Shown one piece after another: positions 44,401-55,359 of a stretch of 64,000 nt of DNA. The translations under genes were made by a program, and so were the position numbers. The DNA is taken from the NCBI RefSeq assembly GCF_964237555.1, contig NC_091442.1:54906011-54970010 (forward strand), given 5' to 3'. Positions within the stretch are counted from its first letter, which is position 1. Each line of letters begins with the position of its first letter. Below the pieces are notes generated by a model, which was not told where the DNA came from, did not search any database, and saw only the letters and a list, made by a program, of their open reading frames with translations. This DNA is from Oryctolagus cuniculus (lineage: Eukaryota; Chordata; Mammalia; Lagomorpha; Leporidae).

Positions 44401-45315
44401 TCTTAATCTCTCAGATACAAACCTGAAATTGAGTTTCTTAATTTTGTCAGAGAAACAAATGTGTGTGTGTTGTGTTCAGGGGTTGAGTGTTTGGTTGAAG
44501 AAATAGCAAATTCCTGGGAACTTACAGGAGGGGTCCTGTTGATTTTGGATTTATTGGGACAGCAGTCACTACAGTGAGAGGAAAATGTGCTTGAATTCTA
44601 AAGGGCTAATTTGCCTTGTGCTGTGTCTCGGTGCCAGGGGTAGCCGGTGGGCACCAGCGAGAGCAGGCAGGCCATCCGGGGTTAGTACTGGTTCCCCTTT
44701 GGCGAAGATGGTCTGCAGGGGCACAGAGTGGGCCAGCAGATAGACACCCTGCACCTGTCTGTCTTGAGGAAATTCGGTGGCAGATTGTAGGCAACTCACT
44801 TTCTCTCTGGGCTTGCTTCCTCATCTACAAAGTGAGCGACAGGCCCAGCCAGTGGGCAGACAGGTGACGCAGGATGCGGGCATGAAGCAAGGATGTTGGG
44901 GCGGGGGTGTGGTGGATATGTGTAGGCAGAGGACCCGAGGGAATACAGAGGGCCCTCTGTGGTGCCATCATCCCACTGTGGGATAGTGACAGGGCTGGGT
45001 GTGGCTGCTGCCGCCCGGGCTCTCACCCTGTGTGGCCCAAGCCAGGGGATGGCAGCTGTTAGGGCCATCTGCACAGAGAGAGTGAAGTCACTCGTCCCCT
45101 CAGCTGTCCGGTTGTTAGGATGAGAGTTAAAATATCAGCATGTGGAACGTGCACCTTGGTCCCTGGCGCAAAAAGGATGTTCAGCCAGCGGGAGCCATTA
45201 GGATCGGTACGAGTCTGCTTTTGCCTGACTTGCCGCAGTCTGCTGAGATCTCAAGATTTTTGCTTTCAACCCCAGGAAAGAAATCAGCCCCTTTCACCCA
45301 CTTCTCTTCCTCCAG
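44401..45315. other. Intron; MIR fragment at about 44,765-44,860, rest unique
   Basis: The MIR part reads gcaactcactttctctctgggcttgcttcctcatctacaaagtg. Confidence 0.5.
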
Positions 45316-45453
45316 GTTTTGGCCTTGGTCTTTGTCAGGAAAGTCATGGATCTCTGTTTCTCTAAGCGCGAGCTCAGCTGGTTAGACGACCTCATGCCTG
45401 AGAGCAAGAAGAAGAAGCTGGACGATGCCAAGAAGAAGGCCAAGGAGGAAGAG
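45316..45453 (+). CDS. SLC4A8: SLC4A8 exon, residues 982-1027 (last helix, tail start)
   Basis: Acceptor ttcctccag, donor GAAGAG/gtcaga, the weakest donor in the gene. 46 codons, phase 0. It encodes V-L-A-L-V-F-V-R-K-V-M-D-L, the final membrane segment, then R-E-L-S-W-L-D-D-L-M-P-E and the lysine-rich S-K-K-K-K-L-D-D-A-K-K-K-A-K. Confidence 0.97.
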
Positions 45454-45985
45454 GTCAGAGTCGCTGCAGCCACCATGACCATGGGGTGTCACTGCATGGA
45501 GCCTAGGGACGGCCTGGGCTTGAGCTGGGAGTGGGGAGGCTTAGCTCGGGGTGGTCTCAGCTGAGCATGGATGAACCTTGCTCCCATCTGTCCTTCATTT
45601 TTGGAGTTGATAATCGGTTCTTTTTCCCTTGGCCTATAGTCTGTTGACCAGGCTCACATCTAGAATAGGAACGTGGAGTCTGCCATTATTATCAGACCCA
45701 GTTCTTCCTAAAGGTATACCTGGACAAGTAGATAAAGTGGATGCTTTTCTGAGACTTGATTGCTGGGCTGGGCACCCCGCAAGGACAACCTGCAGAGGGC
45801 TTTCCATTCCTGTCTCCCTTCGCACTCGGCCCCTGGCCACCCGCATGGTGGACCCTATGGACACAGCAAACAGAGGACATATACTGAAATGAAAACACCA
45901 GCCCGAGGACATAATGAGCTGACGCATTCCCAGATAGCTAGTGTTGCCTGAAATGGGCTTTCCACAACTCTCTGTTTATCATTTG

Positions 45986-46010
45986 AAGGGCAGGGTTTGA
46001 AGGGCAGGGT

Positions 46011-46068
<58 letters not shown>

Positions 46069-46132
46069 CCATCTGCTCGTTCACGCCCTAACTGGCTACG
46101 AGGGCAGGGGCTGGTCAGGCCTGAGCTAGGAA
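45986..46132 (-). mobile_element. C-repeat SINE, truncated
   Basis: Preceded by a tandem 14-mer (ttgaagggcagggt twice) and a (GA)24 run at 46,014-46,062; stops after gggcaggggctggtcaggcc. Confidence 0.82.
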
Positions 46133-46134
46133 TT

Positions 46135-46262
46135 CCATGCAGTTTGTGGAAAAGAGAACGCAAAGATAAGTTTACTTTGGTGCAAAAAGATGTTGAAACC
46201 ATGCACAACTTTCCCGTAATATGCATTTCCATGAATATTTTGAAGCCCTCCCATGTATTATC
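46135..46262 (-). mobile_element. Small inverted-repeat element, copy 3
   Basis: Its reverse complement reads gagggcttcaaaatattcatggaaatgcatatta and tttttgcaccaaagtaaactta, matching copies at 3,096-3,576 and 42,008-42,102. Confidence 0.55.
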
Positions 46263-46489
46263 TGTATAATTTTTGATTTTTTCCTCCAACCTTTCATACT
46301 TTCATGTTTCTATACAATAATCATGTTGATTATCTTAATGAATACCAATATTCTATAGTATTGTCTCCTAAACATCCTTCCTTTGTTAAGATTTTTAGTT
46401 ATTTTGGGTTTTGTTAATTATACACTGGAAGCATCTTTATGCACATTTTTTCCCTCTGAGGTTATTTCCTTTAAATTAGTGAAATTATT

Positions 46490-46595
46490 TTTTAAAATAT
46501 TTCATTATGAAACATTTTAAACATATACAAAGGTAGAAAGAACAGTACTCACATTTCCCCAACTGCCTGATTGTTACTATTAACAACATGTTTAT
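46490..46595. repeat. Old L1M-like fragment, left part
   Basis: aaacattttaaacatatacaaaggtagaaagaacagta; continues after the SINE at 46,969. Confidence 0.55.
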
Positions 46596-46968
46596 TTTAT
46601 TTTTTAAAGATTTTTATTTATTTATTTGAAAGTCAGAGTTACATAGAGAGAGAAGGAAAGGCAGAGAGAGAGAGAGAAAGAGAGAGAGAGAGGGAGGGAG
46701 GGAGGGAGGTCTTCCATCCACTGGTTCACTCCCTAAATGGCTACAATGGCTGGAGCTGGGCCAATCCAAAGCAAAGAGCCAGGAGCTTCTTCCAGGTCTT
46801 CCATGTAGGTGCATGGATCCAAGGACTTGGGCCATCTTCCATTGCTTTTCCAGGCCACATTAGAGAGCTGGATGGAAAGTAGAGCAGTCAGAACTTGAAC
46901 CGGTGCCCATATGGGATGCTGGCACTGCAGGTGGTGGTTTTACCCAATATGCCACAGTGCTGGCCCCA
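46596..46968 (-). mobile_element. C-repeat SINE nested in the L1M-like fragment
   Basis: Flanks aacaacatgtttatt (46,582) and aacaacatatttatt (46,969). Confidence 0.92.
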
Positions 46969-47250
46969 ACAACATATTTATTTGAGCAAGGACCTAAAGT
47001 CGGTCATGGTCCATATATTGCCATTGCTTGCTATCATTCTTAAATCTCTCTAGGAGCTCCCTTTCCATTTGTTTTCCCTTTTGTTGAAGAAAGTGGATCT
47101 TTGACCTCCAGAATTTCCCACTATTCAGATTCTGCTAAATGTGCCCTGTGATGCAATTGAATATGTTCTTCCCAATAAACTAGTTGTGGGATCTCAGGGC
47201 TTACTCACATTCTGATTCTTTGTTTTCCCCCCAACACTGTTCCATGTGTC
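46969..47250. repeat. Old L1M-like fragment, right part
   Basis: ttgaagaaagtggatctttgacctccagaatttcccactattcagattctgct follows the same family text. Confidence 0.55.
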
Positions 47251-47403
47251 TATATCCATGTGTCTGTGCCCTTTCTGTGATGAGTCGATTCTATGAAAGA
47301 TCCTGACTGTACTCACTGAGAGTATACGTGAGAGGAAATTAGAAGAATGGGAAGTTAAAGAAGACTCGTGTCTGTCTTGGTCTAATGTCTCCTTTTCTTC
47401 TAG

Positions 47404-47495
47404 GAGGCTGAGAAAATGTTGGAAGTGGGAGGAGACAAGTTCCCCTTAGAGAGCAGGAAGTTACTAAGCAGTCCTGGAAAGAACAGCAGTTTCAG
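47404..47495 (+). CDS. SLC4A8: SLC4A8 exon, residues 1028-1058 (cytoplasmic tail)
   Basis: Acceptor ttcttctag, donor TTTCAG/gtgaac. It encodes E-A-E-K-M-L-E-V-G-G-D-K-F-P-L-E-S-R-K-L and S-S-P-G-K-N-S-S-F. The N-S-S sequon is cytoplasmic, so glycosylation is not expected. SLC4A8 transcripts are known to vary at the C-terminus; skipping this exon would shift the frame. Confidence 0.95.
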
Positions 47496-47534
47496 GTGAA
47501 CTGCCAGGCACCCAGAGTGCCCTGTTTGGGTTAT

Positions 47535-47607
47535 TCTGTATGTCCACCTGCAGGGGGCGGGTGGGTTATCTGTATGTCCACCTGGTGGGGCGGGGGGGGG
47601 GGGGGGG
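47535..47607 (+). repeat. 34-bp tandem duplication ending in G16
   Basis: tctgtatgtccacctg at 47,535-47,550 and 47,569-47,584; each is followed by a G-rich stretch, the second being G4-C-G16. Confidence 0.85.
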
Positions 47608-47689
47608 CTCGGATGCAGCCGCTGGCATCACAAGCTAAGCATCTGGCCTCCCAGTTTCTCCCCAGTGAAAATATCTTGGCCATCTCATT

Positions 47690-48010
47690 GCTTACTGAAT
47701 TCCTGCGATGTGCCAGGCACTGTAGTTCCACACGCTGGGAATCGCAGCAAGAGGAGAGGCGAGGGTAGCGGCGTTCTGAGCGCGTCTGTGGGCTGGGACT
47801 GGACTAGATAGAGGCTTCCTGGCCTGCTCCCCTGTACAGCGGCCCCCGGGTGCCAGCCTCCTGAGCCACACTTCGAGGAGTGAGCAAACAGGCCTGGAGG
47901 GTTTTGGGTCATTTCTCCAAGGTTACAGGGCTGCTTGTAGAGAAACTAAGATTCAAAGCCTAGTCTGTCTGTTCCTCGAACCGGTGTTCCTTCTGTCTTT
48001 GCTACCTTCT
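47690..48010 (-). repeat. L2 3' end (47,690-47,760) and MIR (47,905-48,010)
   Basis: gcttactgaattcctgcgatgtgccaggcactg, then ctccaaggttacagggctgcttgtagagaaactaagattcaaagcctagtctgtctg. Confidence 0.6.
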
Positions 48011-48429
48011 GAGAATGAATAGGATAGGGTCTTTATTTCCAGAGAATTCTCAGCCTCAGAGACATGAAATTCCCATGCATGGGCAAACCTTTGGAGATAG
48101 AAAGAACTCGTTCCAACCTGGCTCATGGCACCTGGTGCCCTGGAGCTAAAGGGGAACTGTCCTGGAGGAGGGGCGGGTCACAAAAAGTCCTTTTCTCTGT
48201 TGCTCACCACAGATCACAGGGAGTTAAAGCCGTCAGTGTGTAGGTTGACTCTTGGCATCTTGTTTCTGCTCAGGAAGAGGTACACATACACTGGGGGAGC
48301 CTAGAAGTCCAAGGAAGCCTGAGGGGGAGAGAGCAGGGCTCTGTCCGGGTCATGCAGACCCTGGCAGATTGACTGCTGGATCCTTGAGCTGGTGGTAGTT
48401 TATGCCATAGAGAACAGTAGAGAAGTGTT

Positions 48430-48519
48430 CTCCCTCTTCCTCCCTCCCTCCCTTCTCCCCCTCCCTCCCTCCCTCCCTCTCTTCTCCCCCTCCCTCCCTC
48501 CCTCTCTCTCTCTCTCTCT
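48430..48519 (+). repeat. (CCCT)n/(CT)n microsatellite
   Basis: Pyrimidine tract directly before a C-repeat tail. Confidence 0.92.
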
Positions 48520-48842
48520 CATTTTTATTAAGATTTAGTTATTTGACAGGCAGAGTTACAGAGAGAAGACAGAGATCAAGAGATCTTCCATCCGTTGGTT
48601 CACTCCCCAAAATGGTCACAACTGCCAGAGTTAAGCCAGGCCAAAGCTCCAGGAGCCTGGAACTCCATCTGGGTCTCCCACGTGGGCGCAGGGGCCCAAG
48701 CACTTGGGCCATATTCTATTGCTTTCCCAGGCCTAGCAGAGAGCTGGATCAGAAATAGAGCAGCCGGGGCTTGAACTGGCGGCCATAGCGGATGCTGGCA
48801 TCACAGGCAGTGGCTTAACCTGCTGTGCCACAACACTGGTCC
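48520..48842 (-). mobile_element. C-repeat SINE, last before a 5.2-kb SINE-free stretch
   Basis: atttttattaagatttagttatttgacagg; ends acaacactggtcc. Confidence 0.88.
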
Positions 48843-49044
48843 TTTTCTTTGGCTCTTAATAAACCTTCTACAGGTTGTCATGGAAGGAGCCATCAGCTTT
48901 GGAGTCTCTGGTGGGAATGTAGGAGCAATGTTCCCTCCCTCGCGGGATGCTGCTTCCTCTCTTGACACTTGAGGAGAGAGTCCGGCTTGGAGAGACCTTC
49001 AGGGTACTCTGGGGCTGTCACATCAGCACTGGCCGAGGCCTTGC

Positions 49045-49160
49045 GTTTACCCCTGCCTGTCGTTTGACCTTGGGTTGTCAGCTCTGTGAGCTTCTGTTTC
49101 TTCCAAGTGAGGTGTTAGTCTCCATTGCAGTGCTGGTTAAGATCAGAGTGGTATTGACGG
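49045..49160 (+). repeat. MIR (weak)
   Basis: cctgtcgtttgaccttgggttgtcagctctgtgagcttctgtttcttcc. Confidence 0.5.
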
Positions 49161-49563
49161 TGCTGTGCTAGTGAGGAGAGCTAAGACAGAGCGTGAGAGT
49201 CTTTGTAAAGTACAAATGGAAAAGGCTGGGCAGTGTAAGCGGGAGAATGAGGGAAGGGTGCCTGGCACACAGGGAGCGCTCAGGAAGTGGCCATCAGAGC
49301 CAGGGAGGCCCTGCAGGGCGCGCAGCTGGCACACCAGCCCGGCCCTGAGCACCACCTTGTGGCCACCTTGCCTCTTTCCATGTCATCCACAGAGGCTGAA
49401 GGAAGAAGGGCCAGCTTCCATCCAGTTCCCAGAGCTCTTGAGAGCTGTTGGCTGGGCTGCCTCACACCCAGCCTTTTCCCTTCTGGTGGGGAGGGGTGGT
49501 CGTTGGAGACAGAGGAATGCATTTGGAATGTGTGACAGTCACTGTCATGAGCATTGGTTTCAG

Positions 49564-49659
49564 ATGTGACCCCTCTGAGATCAACATATCGGATGAAATG
49601 CCTAAAACCACGGTGTGGAAAGCTCTCAGTATGAATCCTGGAAGTACAAAGGAAAAGAG
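49564..49659 (+). CDS. SLC4A8: SLC4A8 exon, residues 1058-1090 (cytoplasmic tail)
   Basis: Acceptor ggtttcag, donor AAGAG/gtaaag. It encodes C-D-P-S-E-I-N-I-S-D-E-M-P-K-T-T-V-W-K-A-L, the SLC4A8-type tail. The preceding ORF codons from 49,448 are intronic. If the following intron is retained, the codon after AGG is TAA, so the protein would end three residues early. Confidence 0.95.
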
Positions 49660-50559
49660 GTAAAGAGAACTCTAATTTTTACAATTTTCTGTATTTTTAG
49701 ATGCGAAAGTGACAGTAGTACTGAACCTAAGATATGTTTTAGTTGTACAATTGAATTTGTGTAATAAATAGCCCTTCCTAGACCATCGGTAACCCAACAA
49801 GAAAAGCTATAAGCCTAAGAACCATAAAAATGTTTTCCAGATATTTGGACAGAGAAGCTGTGTCAAGCTGCCCATTTACCCACCGAGGTAGACTTATTTG
49901 GGGATGTAAATTTGCTTTATCTACTTAGCTCCCATAATCCTCTTTGTGGTTCTCACTTCAGAGTTTCTAAAGGGCATCTTTCTGATTACCACAACCACAG
50001 AAACTGGAAAATTGCTAGCATGTTCAGCTAGAATTAAAAGTATTTTAACAGACCTTAACCTATTTAACCTGTTCCACAGTGAGAATGATTGCCAAGCAGA
50101 GATTTGAAATGTTAAATTGTAACTGTTATTTTAGAAACAGGTAATTAATCATTGACAAGTAATTCCTGTATAACTGGGCAGGCCGTGTTTCTGGCAATGC
50201 ACTTACTCAGCAGTGAGCTGGGAGGCACCTCACTGGTCCCACCTCCTACTAAAGTGCCTAGAAAAGCCAAGGCCACCAGTGGGCGGAAGTGGGGGGTCGT
50301 TTCCTCATCGAATGGGTTAGAACAAATGTGTGCTGGATATGAGTGAAATATAGAATCCTGTTTCCTGCAGAGGAAAATCCAGGCAGCTGTGGAGATGTAT
50401 AACGCACGTGGTTATTTTTAGGCGAGAACTAGTCTACTTGTAAATGAACTTAAAATATAGCCAGATCCAAATTGTGGTGACATCTTCAAAAGCATTGTGT
50501 TCAGAGCGGGGCTGAGTCATGTGTCCCCCTTTCTGTCTCATTGTAACACTTTTCTTCAG

Positions 50560-50572
50560 TCTCTTCAACTAA
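50560..50572 (+). CDS. SLC4A8: SLC4A8 last coding exon: Ser-Leu-Phe-Asn-stop
   Basis: Acceptor ttttcttcag at 50,550-50,559. Thirteen coding bases complete Ser-1090 and give L-F-N and TAA (50,570-50,572). This is too short to show up as an ORF. The call rests on phase agreement with the previous exon, the good pyrimidine tract and the known S-L-F-N end of SLC4A8. The total comes to 1093 residues. Confidence 0.92.
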
Positions 50573-53500
50573 GAGTCTCGGCAGGATAGAAGATTTGGGC
50601 CATGAGGTACGTGCCTCGGGGGAAGTGCTGGTTCCAGAGAAAACAGCGGGTCTCTCCGAGAAGAAGCAAGACCAGGTCTGGTCCTGTCCGTGGCCATCTC
50701 ACCGCCATGCTGAAGCGTTCAGTTCCTCGTGGCGTGCAGCGGAGGGCAGCCAGCCATCCCGACCAGCAGCCGTCCGTCACCAGATGTGAACGCGGGGGAC
50801 GCCCACCTCCTGCGGGTCCTCCTCCTCCACTTCCTCTTTCACTTCAGAACTGCCGCCACTGAAGACCCAGCTTCCCATGTCCCAGCCATTTTCTGTGGCG
50901 TCTCTGCTGGCCTGCTGAGCCCTGTGGACGCACTGTGTCGCTGAGGTCCCTCTTCCTAAAGGCAGGCGTGGGTGGGGAGTTGGAGAGGGACGGAGAGAAA
51001 AGGGAAGGCTGTCCAGTTCTGTCAGGGTCTGCAGGCTTGTGGGCAGCCCTGGGGGACACTGGTTAGAACAGAGGCAGGCAGGAGGGCCAGCCATCGGGGC
51101 ACTGGTCACACCTCCTGCTGTAGCCAGGGAGACGCCTCGCAGCTGGCTGCGTCTCCATCATGCCCCCACTGAGCACCTTGGAAGAAACAAGGGCTAAGAG
51201 GCACCCTGAGTTGTTCAGCTTAGGTAGGAAAAGGCTCGGGAAAATCCATGGTGATGAGTGAGGATGGGCAGTTTCTCCTGATTCCCCTTGAGTAAGAGAA
51301 CGAGCGTAAGCTGTCTAGAAGGAATTAGTTTAGACGCCTGCAGGAGCGTCCTGGGCTGACGATTTGTCGTAGCATCTGCCTTTTGGATAGCTAGGGGAGA
51401 TTTGTGTTTGTGAGTAAAGGGGGAGGGTGTGTCGTCGCTGACCGTTCGGTGGGACTGTTTGTGTCTTGAAGATACACTTGGATGCCATCTGGAGAGAGCT
51501 CTCGTGTCTGTCTCCTTAGCTGCCTCGGTGGCGGGCCAGCAGGAGCCCAGCGGCCCAAAGCCACTTCAGCCGTTTGGTTTCTTTTCATGATGGATTTCTT
51601 GTCGCTGACGAATGTGTTGCCTCTCAGAGGTTAAAAAGCAACACTGGCGAGGGAACTGTAAGTGACGGAATTCATGTTGGTGTTCAGTTCAAGGCTGCGT
51701 TTATGGGTTTTCTCTCCTCCTCTGTGTCGTGGTGGATGCCAGGAGCCTGCAGACAGAGCCTTCGTCCCTTTGCACACAAAATGAGAGCTGGAGCATCAAT
51801 CACGCTTCCAGTTTCTTGTCCTGGAATATCGTGGCGTAGTGGGAAATTCTGCTGGTGTGATTTCCTTGCATAGGTGAAGAACCGACATCACTTTATTGAA
51901 TTCTGAATCCCTTTGCCTCTTAAAGCATCTTAGTGCATTCTAATCTTACTCTAAAGACCCGACGTTTAAAGAATCCTGCATTTTTTCCATATTTCCCTAT
52001 CTCTTAGGGTCACAATGATTTCAGCACAGCGATGATTTTTAAGGTGTTTAACAGCTGGTACAGGACAGACACCAACCACTCAGAACGGATGCCTGCCGTG
52101 AACAAGCAGCCTCGCGGCCGGGTGTCGTGCTGCGGTCTTCCTGGTCTGACCGATTTCTGTTCACAGGCTCCGGGAGGGGCTGCCCTGGCCTCCTTTCATA
52201 AGGTGTGATGGGATCAGGCAGGCTGCTTTGAAACAGGAGGGCAGTAAAATCTCGGGGAGCCAAAGCTTTACATCTTACTGCTTCAGTCTGGACGTGAGAA
52301 CTGTACCCCTTGACCTCCCGAATTTGCAGAAATTAGAAGCAACCTGTCAATGGGAAAAGCTCTCTCGCTGACTTTTCCCTGTCTCCTCTGGCTGATTCCT
52401 CTAGGCTTGCCTCTTTTTCATCTTCTTTGTTCTCTGAGAACATTTGCCCTTTGCTACTCCATCTTGATCCTTCCATCTTTTCCTGCCACCCTCCTGGGGT
52501 GGGGGGAGGCATTGGTGATACTTTACCCACTTCCCTAGCCCCAGCATGGCCAGAGGATGTAGCACAGGTGTTGCCTGTGATGCAAGGAAGCCGGATGACA
52601 ATGTCACTGAGAAACGGCTGTCTGATGGCTTTCGCTGCCTCCCGTCTGCTGGGCTGCCCCAAGGGAGTGCTGGGCAGTGCCCATCCTTCCCCAGCCACCC
52701 TCCCAGGTCACTGCACCTGAGGAACGTGAGCTACTTGGAAGGCTGTGCCAACTCTCAAACAATAACCACCCTCACTTCTGCCACATCTCAGTGGGAGGAA
52801 CCATTCCCCACTCTTATTTTCTGCCCTTTTTCAACCCCACCAAACACTCAGCCCCATTCCTGCTGCTTTCTTGGGTAGGCCTGGAGAGGAGCTCAAGTTG
52901 AGTAGCACTGGGGGTATGAAGCTGGGAGTGGGAGAAAGGCAGCAACGTGTGTGTAATGTGTGTGTTCATGCACACGTTATGAGTTGGAGAATGAGAGTGT
53001 AGCCATGAGATTTCCTGGTTATTAAGCTTTTTGCACCTAGCTGTGGGACGGTAGACAAGTGTAATCTCTCTTTGAGCCAGGGAATCCGATCTCAGAGTTC
53101 TCTGCCCAGTAGCACGAGGTCAAGTTCATGCAGGTGCAGGTATAGGAAATGGCGCGAGGAGGCACTGCTTTAGGGGAAGGAGGCACACAGGGGTTTAGAT
53201 GGTTCCTGTGCCTAACTCTTGCAGGACCGGGGCCCTGGGAGCCAGTGGGGTGGAGGCAGGAGGGGAGAAGCTGGAGCGGTCACGGCCCTGAGGGAAAAGA
53301 GCTACAGCTGCTAAGTAGCGGGTCACTTCCAAGCCAGGACTTTTAGGGGGCAATTGGTCTAGAAAGAAGGGGAAGCCAGCAGAATACGCCACGCTGTGTT
53401 TGGTGGCCAAGACTCCATACGGGCTCTTTGTGGCTACAGGTGGGTGGTGTCCTGCGCCTGAGGGCAGGACTCAGCTCCTGGCCCCCATTCCCTTGTTTGT

Positions 53501-54085
53501 AGAAACTCGCCCATAGAGGAGAGGGGCTCCCTAAGACGGCAGTCACTGCTTCTCTTCGTCTGGGATGTGGCTGGCCTCTAAATTCATCCCAAGTCTTTTT
53601 AAAAATCTGGCAAGTGCTAAAGCCCAGGCGTGGCTGGCAGGTGAGGCTCTGACCACTGTGACTTTCGGGAGGTCTCTGGAGAACCTGTGGTTTCTGCTCA
53701 TCCAAAGCCGAGTTGCAGTTCTGCTCCATCTGCTCCTGCAGCTCTGCAGCCTGGGCCGTGAGCAGAGCCACCTGCTGCTGTGCGAGCCTGGGCTCCTGAC
53801 TTGGCTCTCGGGGCAGTGCAGGGCCCTGGCTTTCTTCTCAACTAGCAGCAGAAGTGCCGTGCGCCGTGCGTGGACTCCCGGCCGTTGGCTCAGCTCCTTG
53901 GCATCTCTTTTGCAAGGCAGTACGCACCGCCTCCTAGGATTTGTAAACAGTCGCTCTGCCAGTTTATTACTACATTGTCCTCTGACTTCTCAGGTTTCCA
54001 AGCCACATCCTCGCAAGATGTCCAGGAACTCTGCATTGGCATTGAATGTTGTCAGCCACCGCCGCCGCCTTCTTTTTTTAAATCT

Positions 54086-54335
54086 ACATATTTGAGATCG
54101 AGAGAGAGAGAGAGAGAGGTCTCCAATCTGCTGGTTCACTACGCAAATGCTTACAACAGCCTGGAGTGGGCCAGGCTGAAGGCAGGGGCCGGGAACTCCA
54201 TGCAGGTCTCCTACATCGGTGGCAGGGGCCGAGTGTTGGACAGTCACCTGCTGCCTCCCAGGGCGCACATTAGTAGGAAGCCTGAATGGGGCTCAAACCC
54301 AGGCCGCCGGACCTGGGATGCGCCACCCACCGCAC
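54086..54335 (-). mobile_element. C-repeat SINE inside the 3' UTR
   Basis: atatttgagatcgagagagagag then ggtctccaatctgctggttcac; diverged and without a clear T tail, so an old insertion. Confidence 0.82.
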
Positions 54336-54949
54336 CGCGTGCCCATTCCCAGCTTTCTCGACATTCCTTTGACTGCAGCCGCTGGGCCTCCCATCAGGTA
54401 GGAATCCTTGGAGCGGGCCAAGGACTGGGACATCATCCAGCCCCCCCACCCCTTCACCGCCTCGGCTTTTTCAACCCCTCCTCTCCTCTGCCTCCCAGTT
54501 CTCCGTCAGCGGCGGAGGGTGGGCGCCGTGCGTGCCGGGAGCTTCTGAGAAAGGGGCTTCCTGGTTAGGCTCCTGGGGGCGGGGGGCTGAGGATCCCCCA
54601 GGCCACAGGCTCAGCCGCGTTCAGTGTGCACAGGAGAAAGACATTCCAGAGCCAAGTGGAAGCAATTTTTCTGCTGAGGCCATTCTTCCTGGCTGTCGGC
54701 ACGTTGATCTCGGAAGGCCAACTAGGGCGATGGCGGTTGGCCGAGTCAGCATTTCTTTATCAGCGAGGAAGGTAACTGTCCCAGTCCAGAGAGACGCGGG
54801 GCCGCTCCATCACGCGGAGAGGGGGGAGGGACGCTGCAGGAAGCTTCGTGTAGGAGAGTTCAGGGGGAACGCATGGTTCCGGATCTCTTCAGAGAGAGCC
54901 TGGCGTTTGTCTCGGGCTACCGCCTGTCGGCCTTCTCCAAGGCGGGACT

Positions 54950-55011
54950 TCCTGTCAGCTCCTGAGTGACAGGAGCCCCGCCCGCGTGCGCAGCGGAAGT
55001 GGGCGGGGCTC
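54950..55011. repeat. Two adjacent inverted repeats (stem-loops)
   Basis: Arm TCCTGTCA (54,950-54,957) pairs with TGACAGGA (54,967-54,974) across a 9-nt loop. Arm GAGCCCCGCCC (54,973-54,983) pairs perfectly with GGGCGGGGCTC (55,001-55,011) across 17 nt. The two share bases 54,973-54,974, so they may be alternative or stacked structures. Confidence 0.6.
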
Positions 55012-55351
55012 AGGGGTCTTTGACAGGTGCAAGAACATTGGCAGCCGCCTCAGCAGCAAACTGAGCGTGCGAGTCCTTTCCTTCAATAAGATACCAGGAC
55101 CCTCCTCGTCCTCTCTTCCCCGGACTCACTGCTGTCTTTCTGTGTCTGTCGGGTTGTCTAGATCCGGCTGCCCTCCCAGGCCCCGGGGCGGGCGGCCAGC
55201 GGGAGGGGACAGCCCGCGAGCTGGTACGTTTCTGTGTTTTCTACGTCCTTGTTTCTAGTAGCCCTCACGTAGACATAGAGATATTTTTGTTTTAGAGAGT
55301 CCAAAGCATATATTTTTGGCGTAGGAAGCGTCCCCTGTCCGCACTCCCTGG

Positions 55352-55359
55352 TGTAAATA
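55352..55359 (+). promoter_or_regulatory. Pumilio-type element TGTAAATA in 3' UTR
   Basis: Perfect match to the UGUANAUA recognition element, 144 nt before the poly(A) signal, a common position for functional sites. It is sequence evidence only; one match per several kb is expected by chance. Confidence 0.35.

Noticed and set aside
54532..54969. 145-codon ORF in the CpG-rich region
   Set aside because: It is explained by high GC (few stop codons). No domain or conserved motif, and it lies in the predicted 3' UTR.
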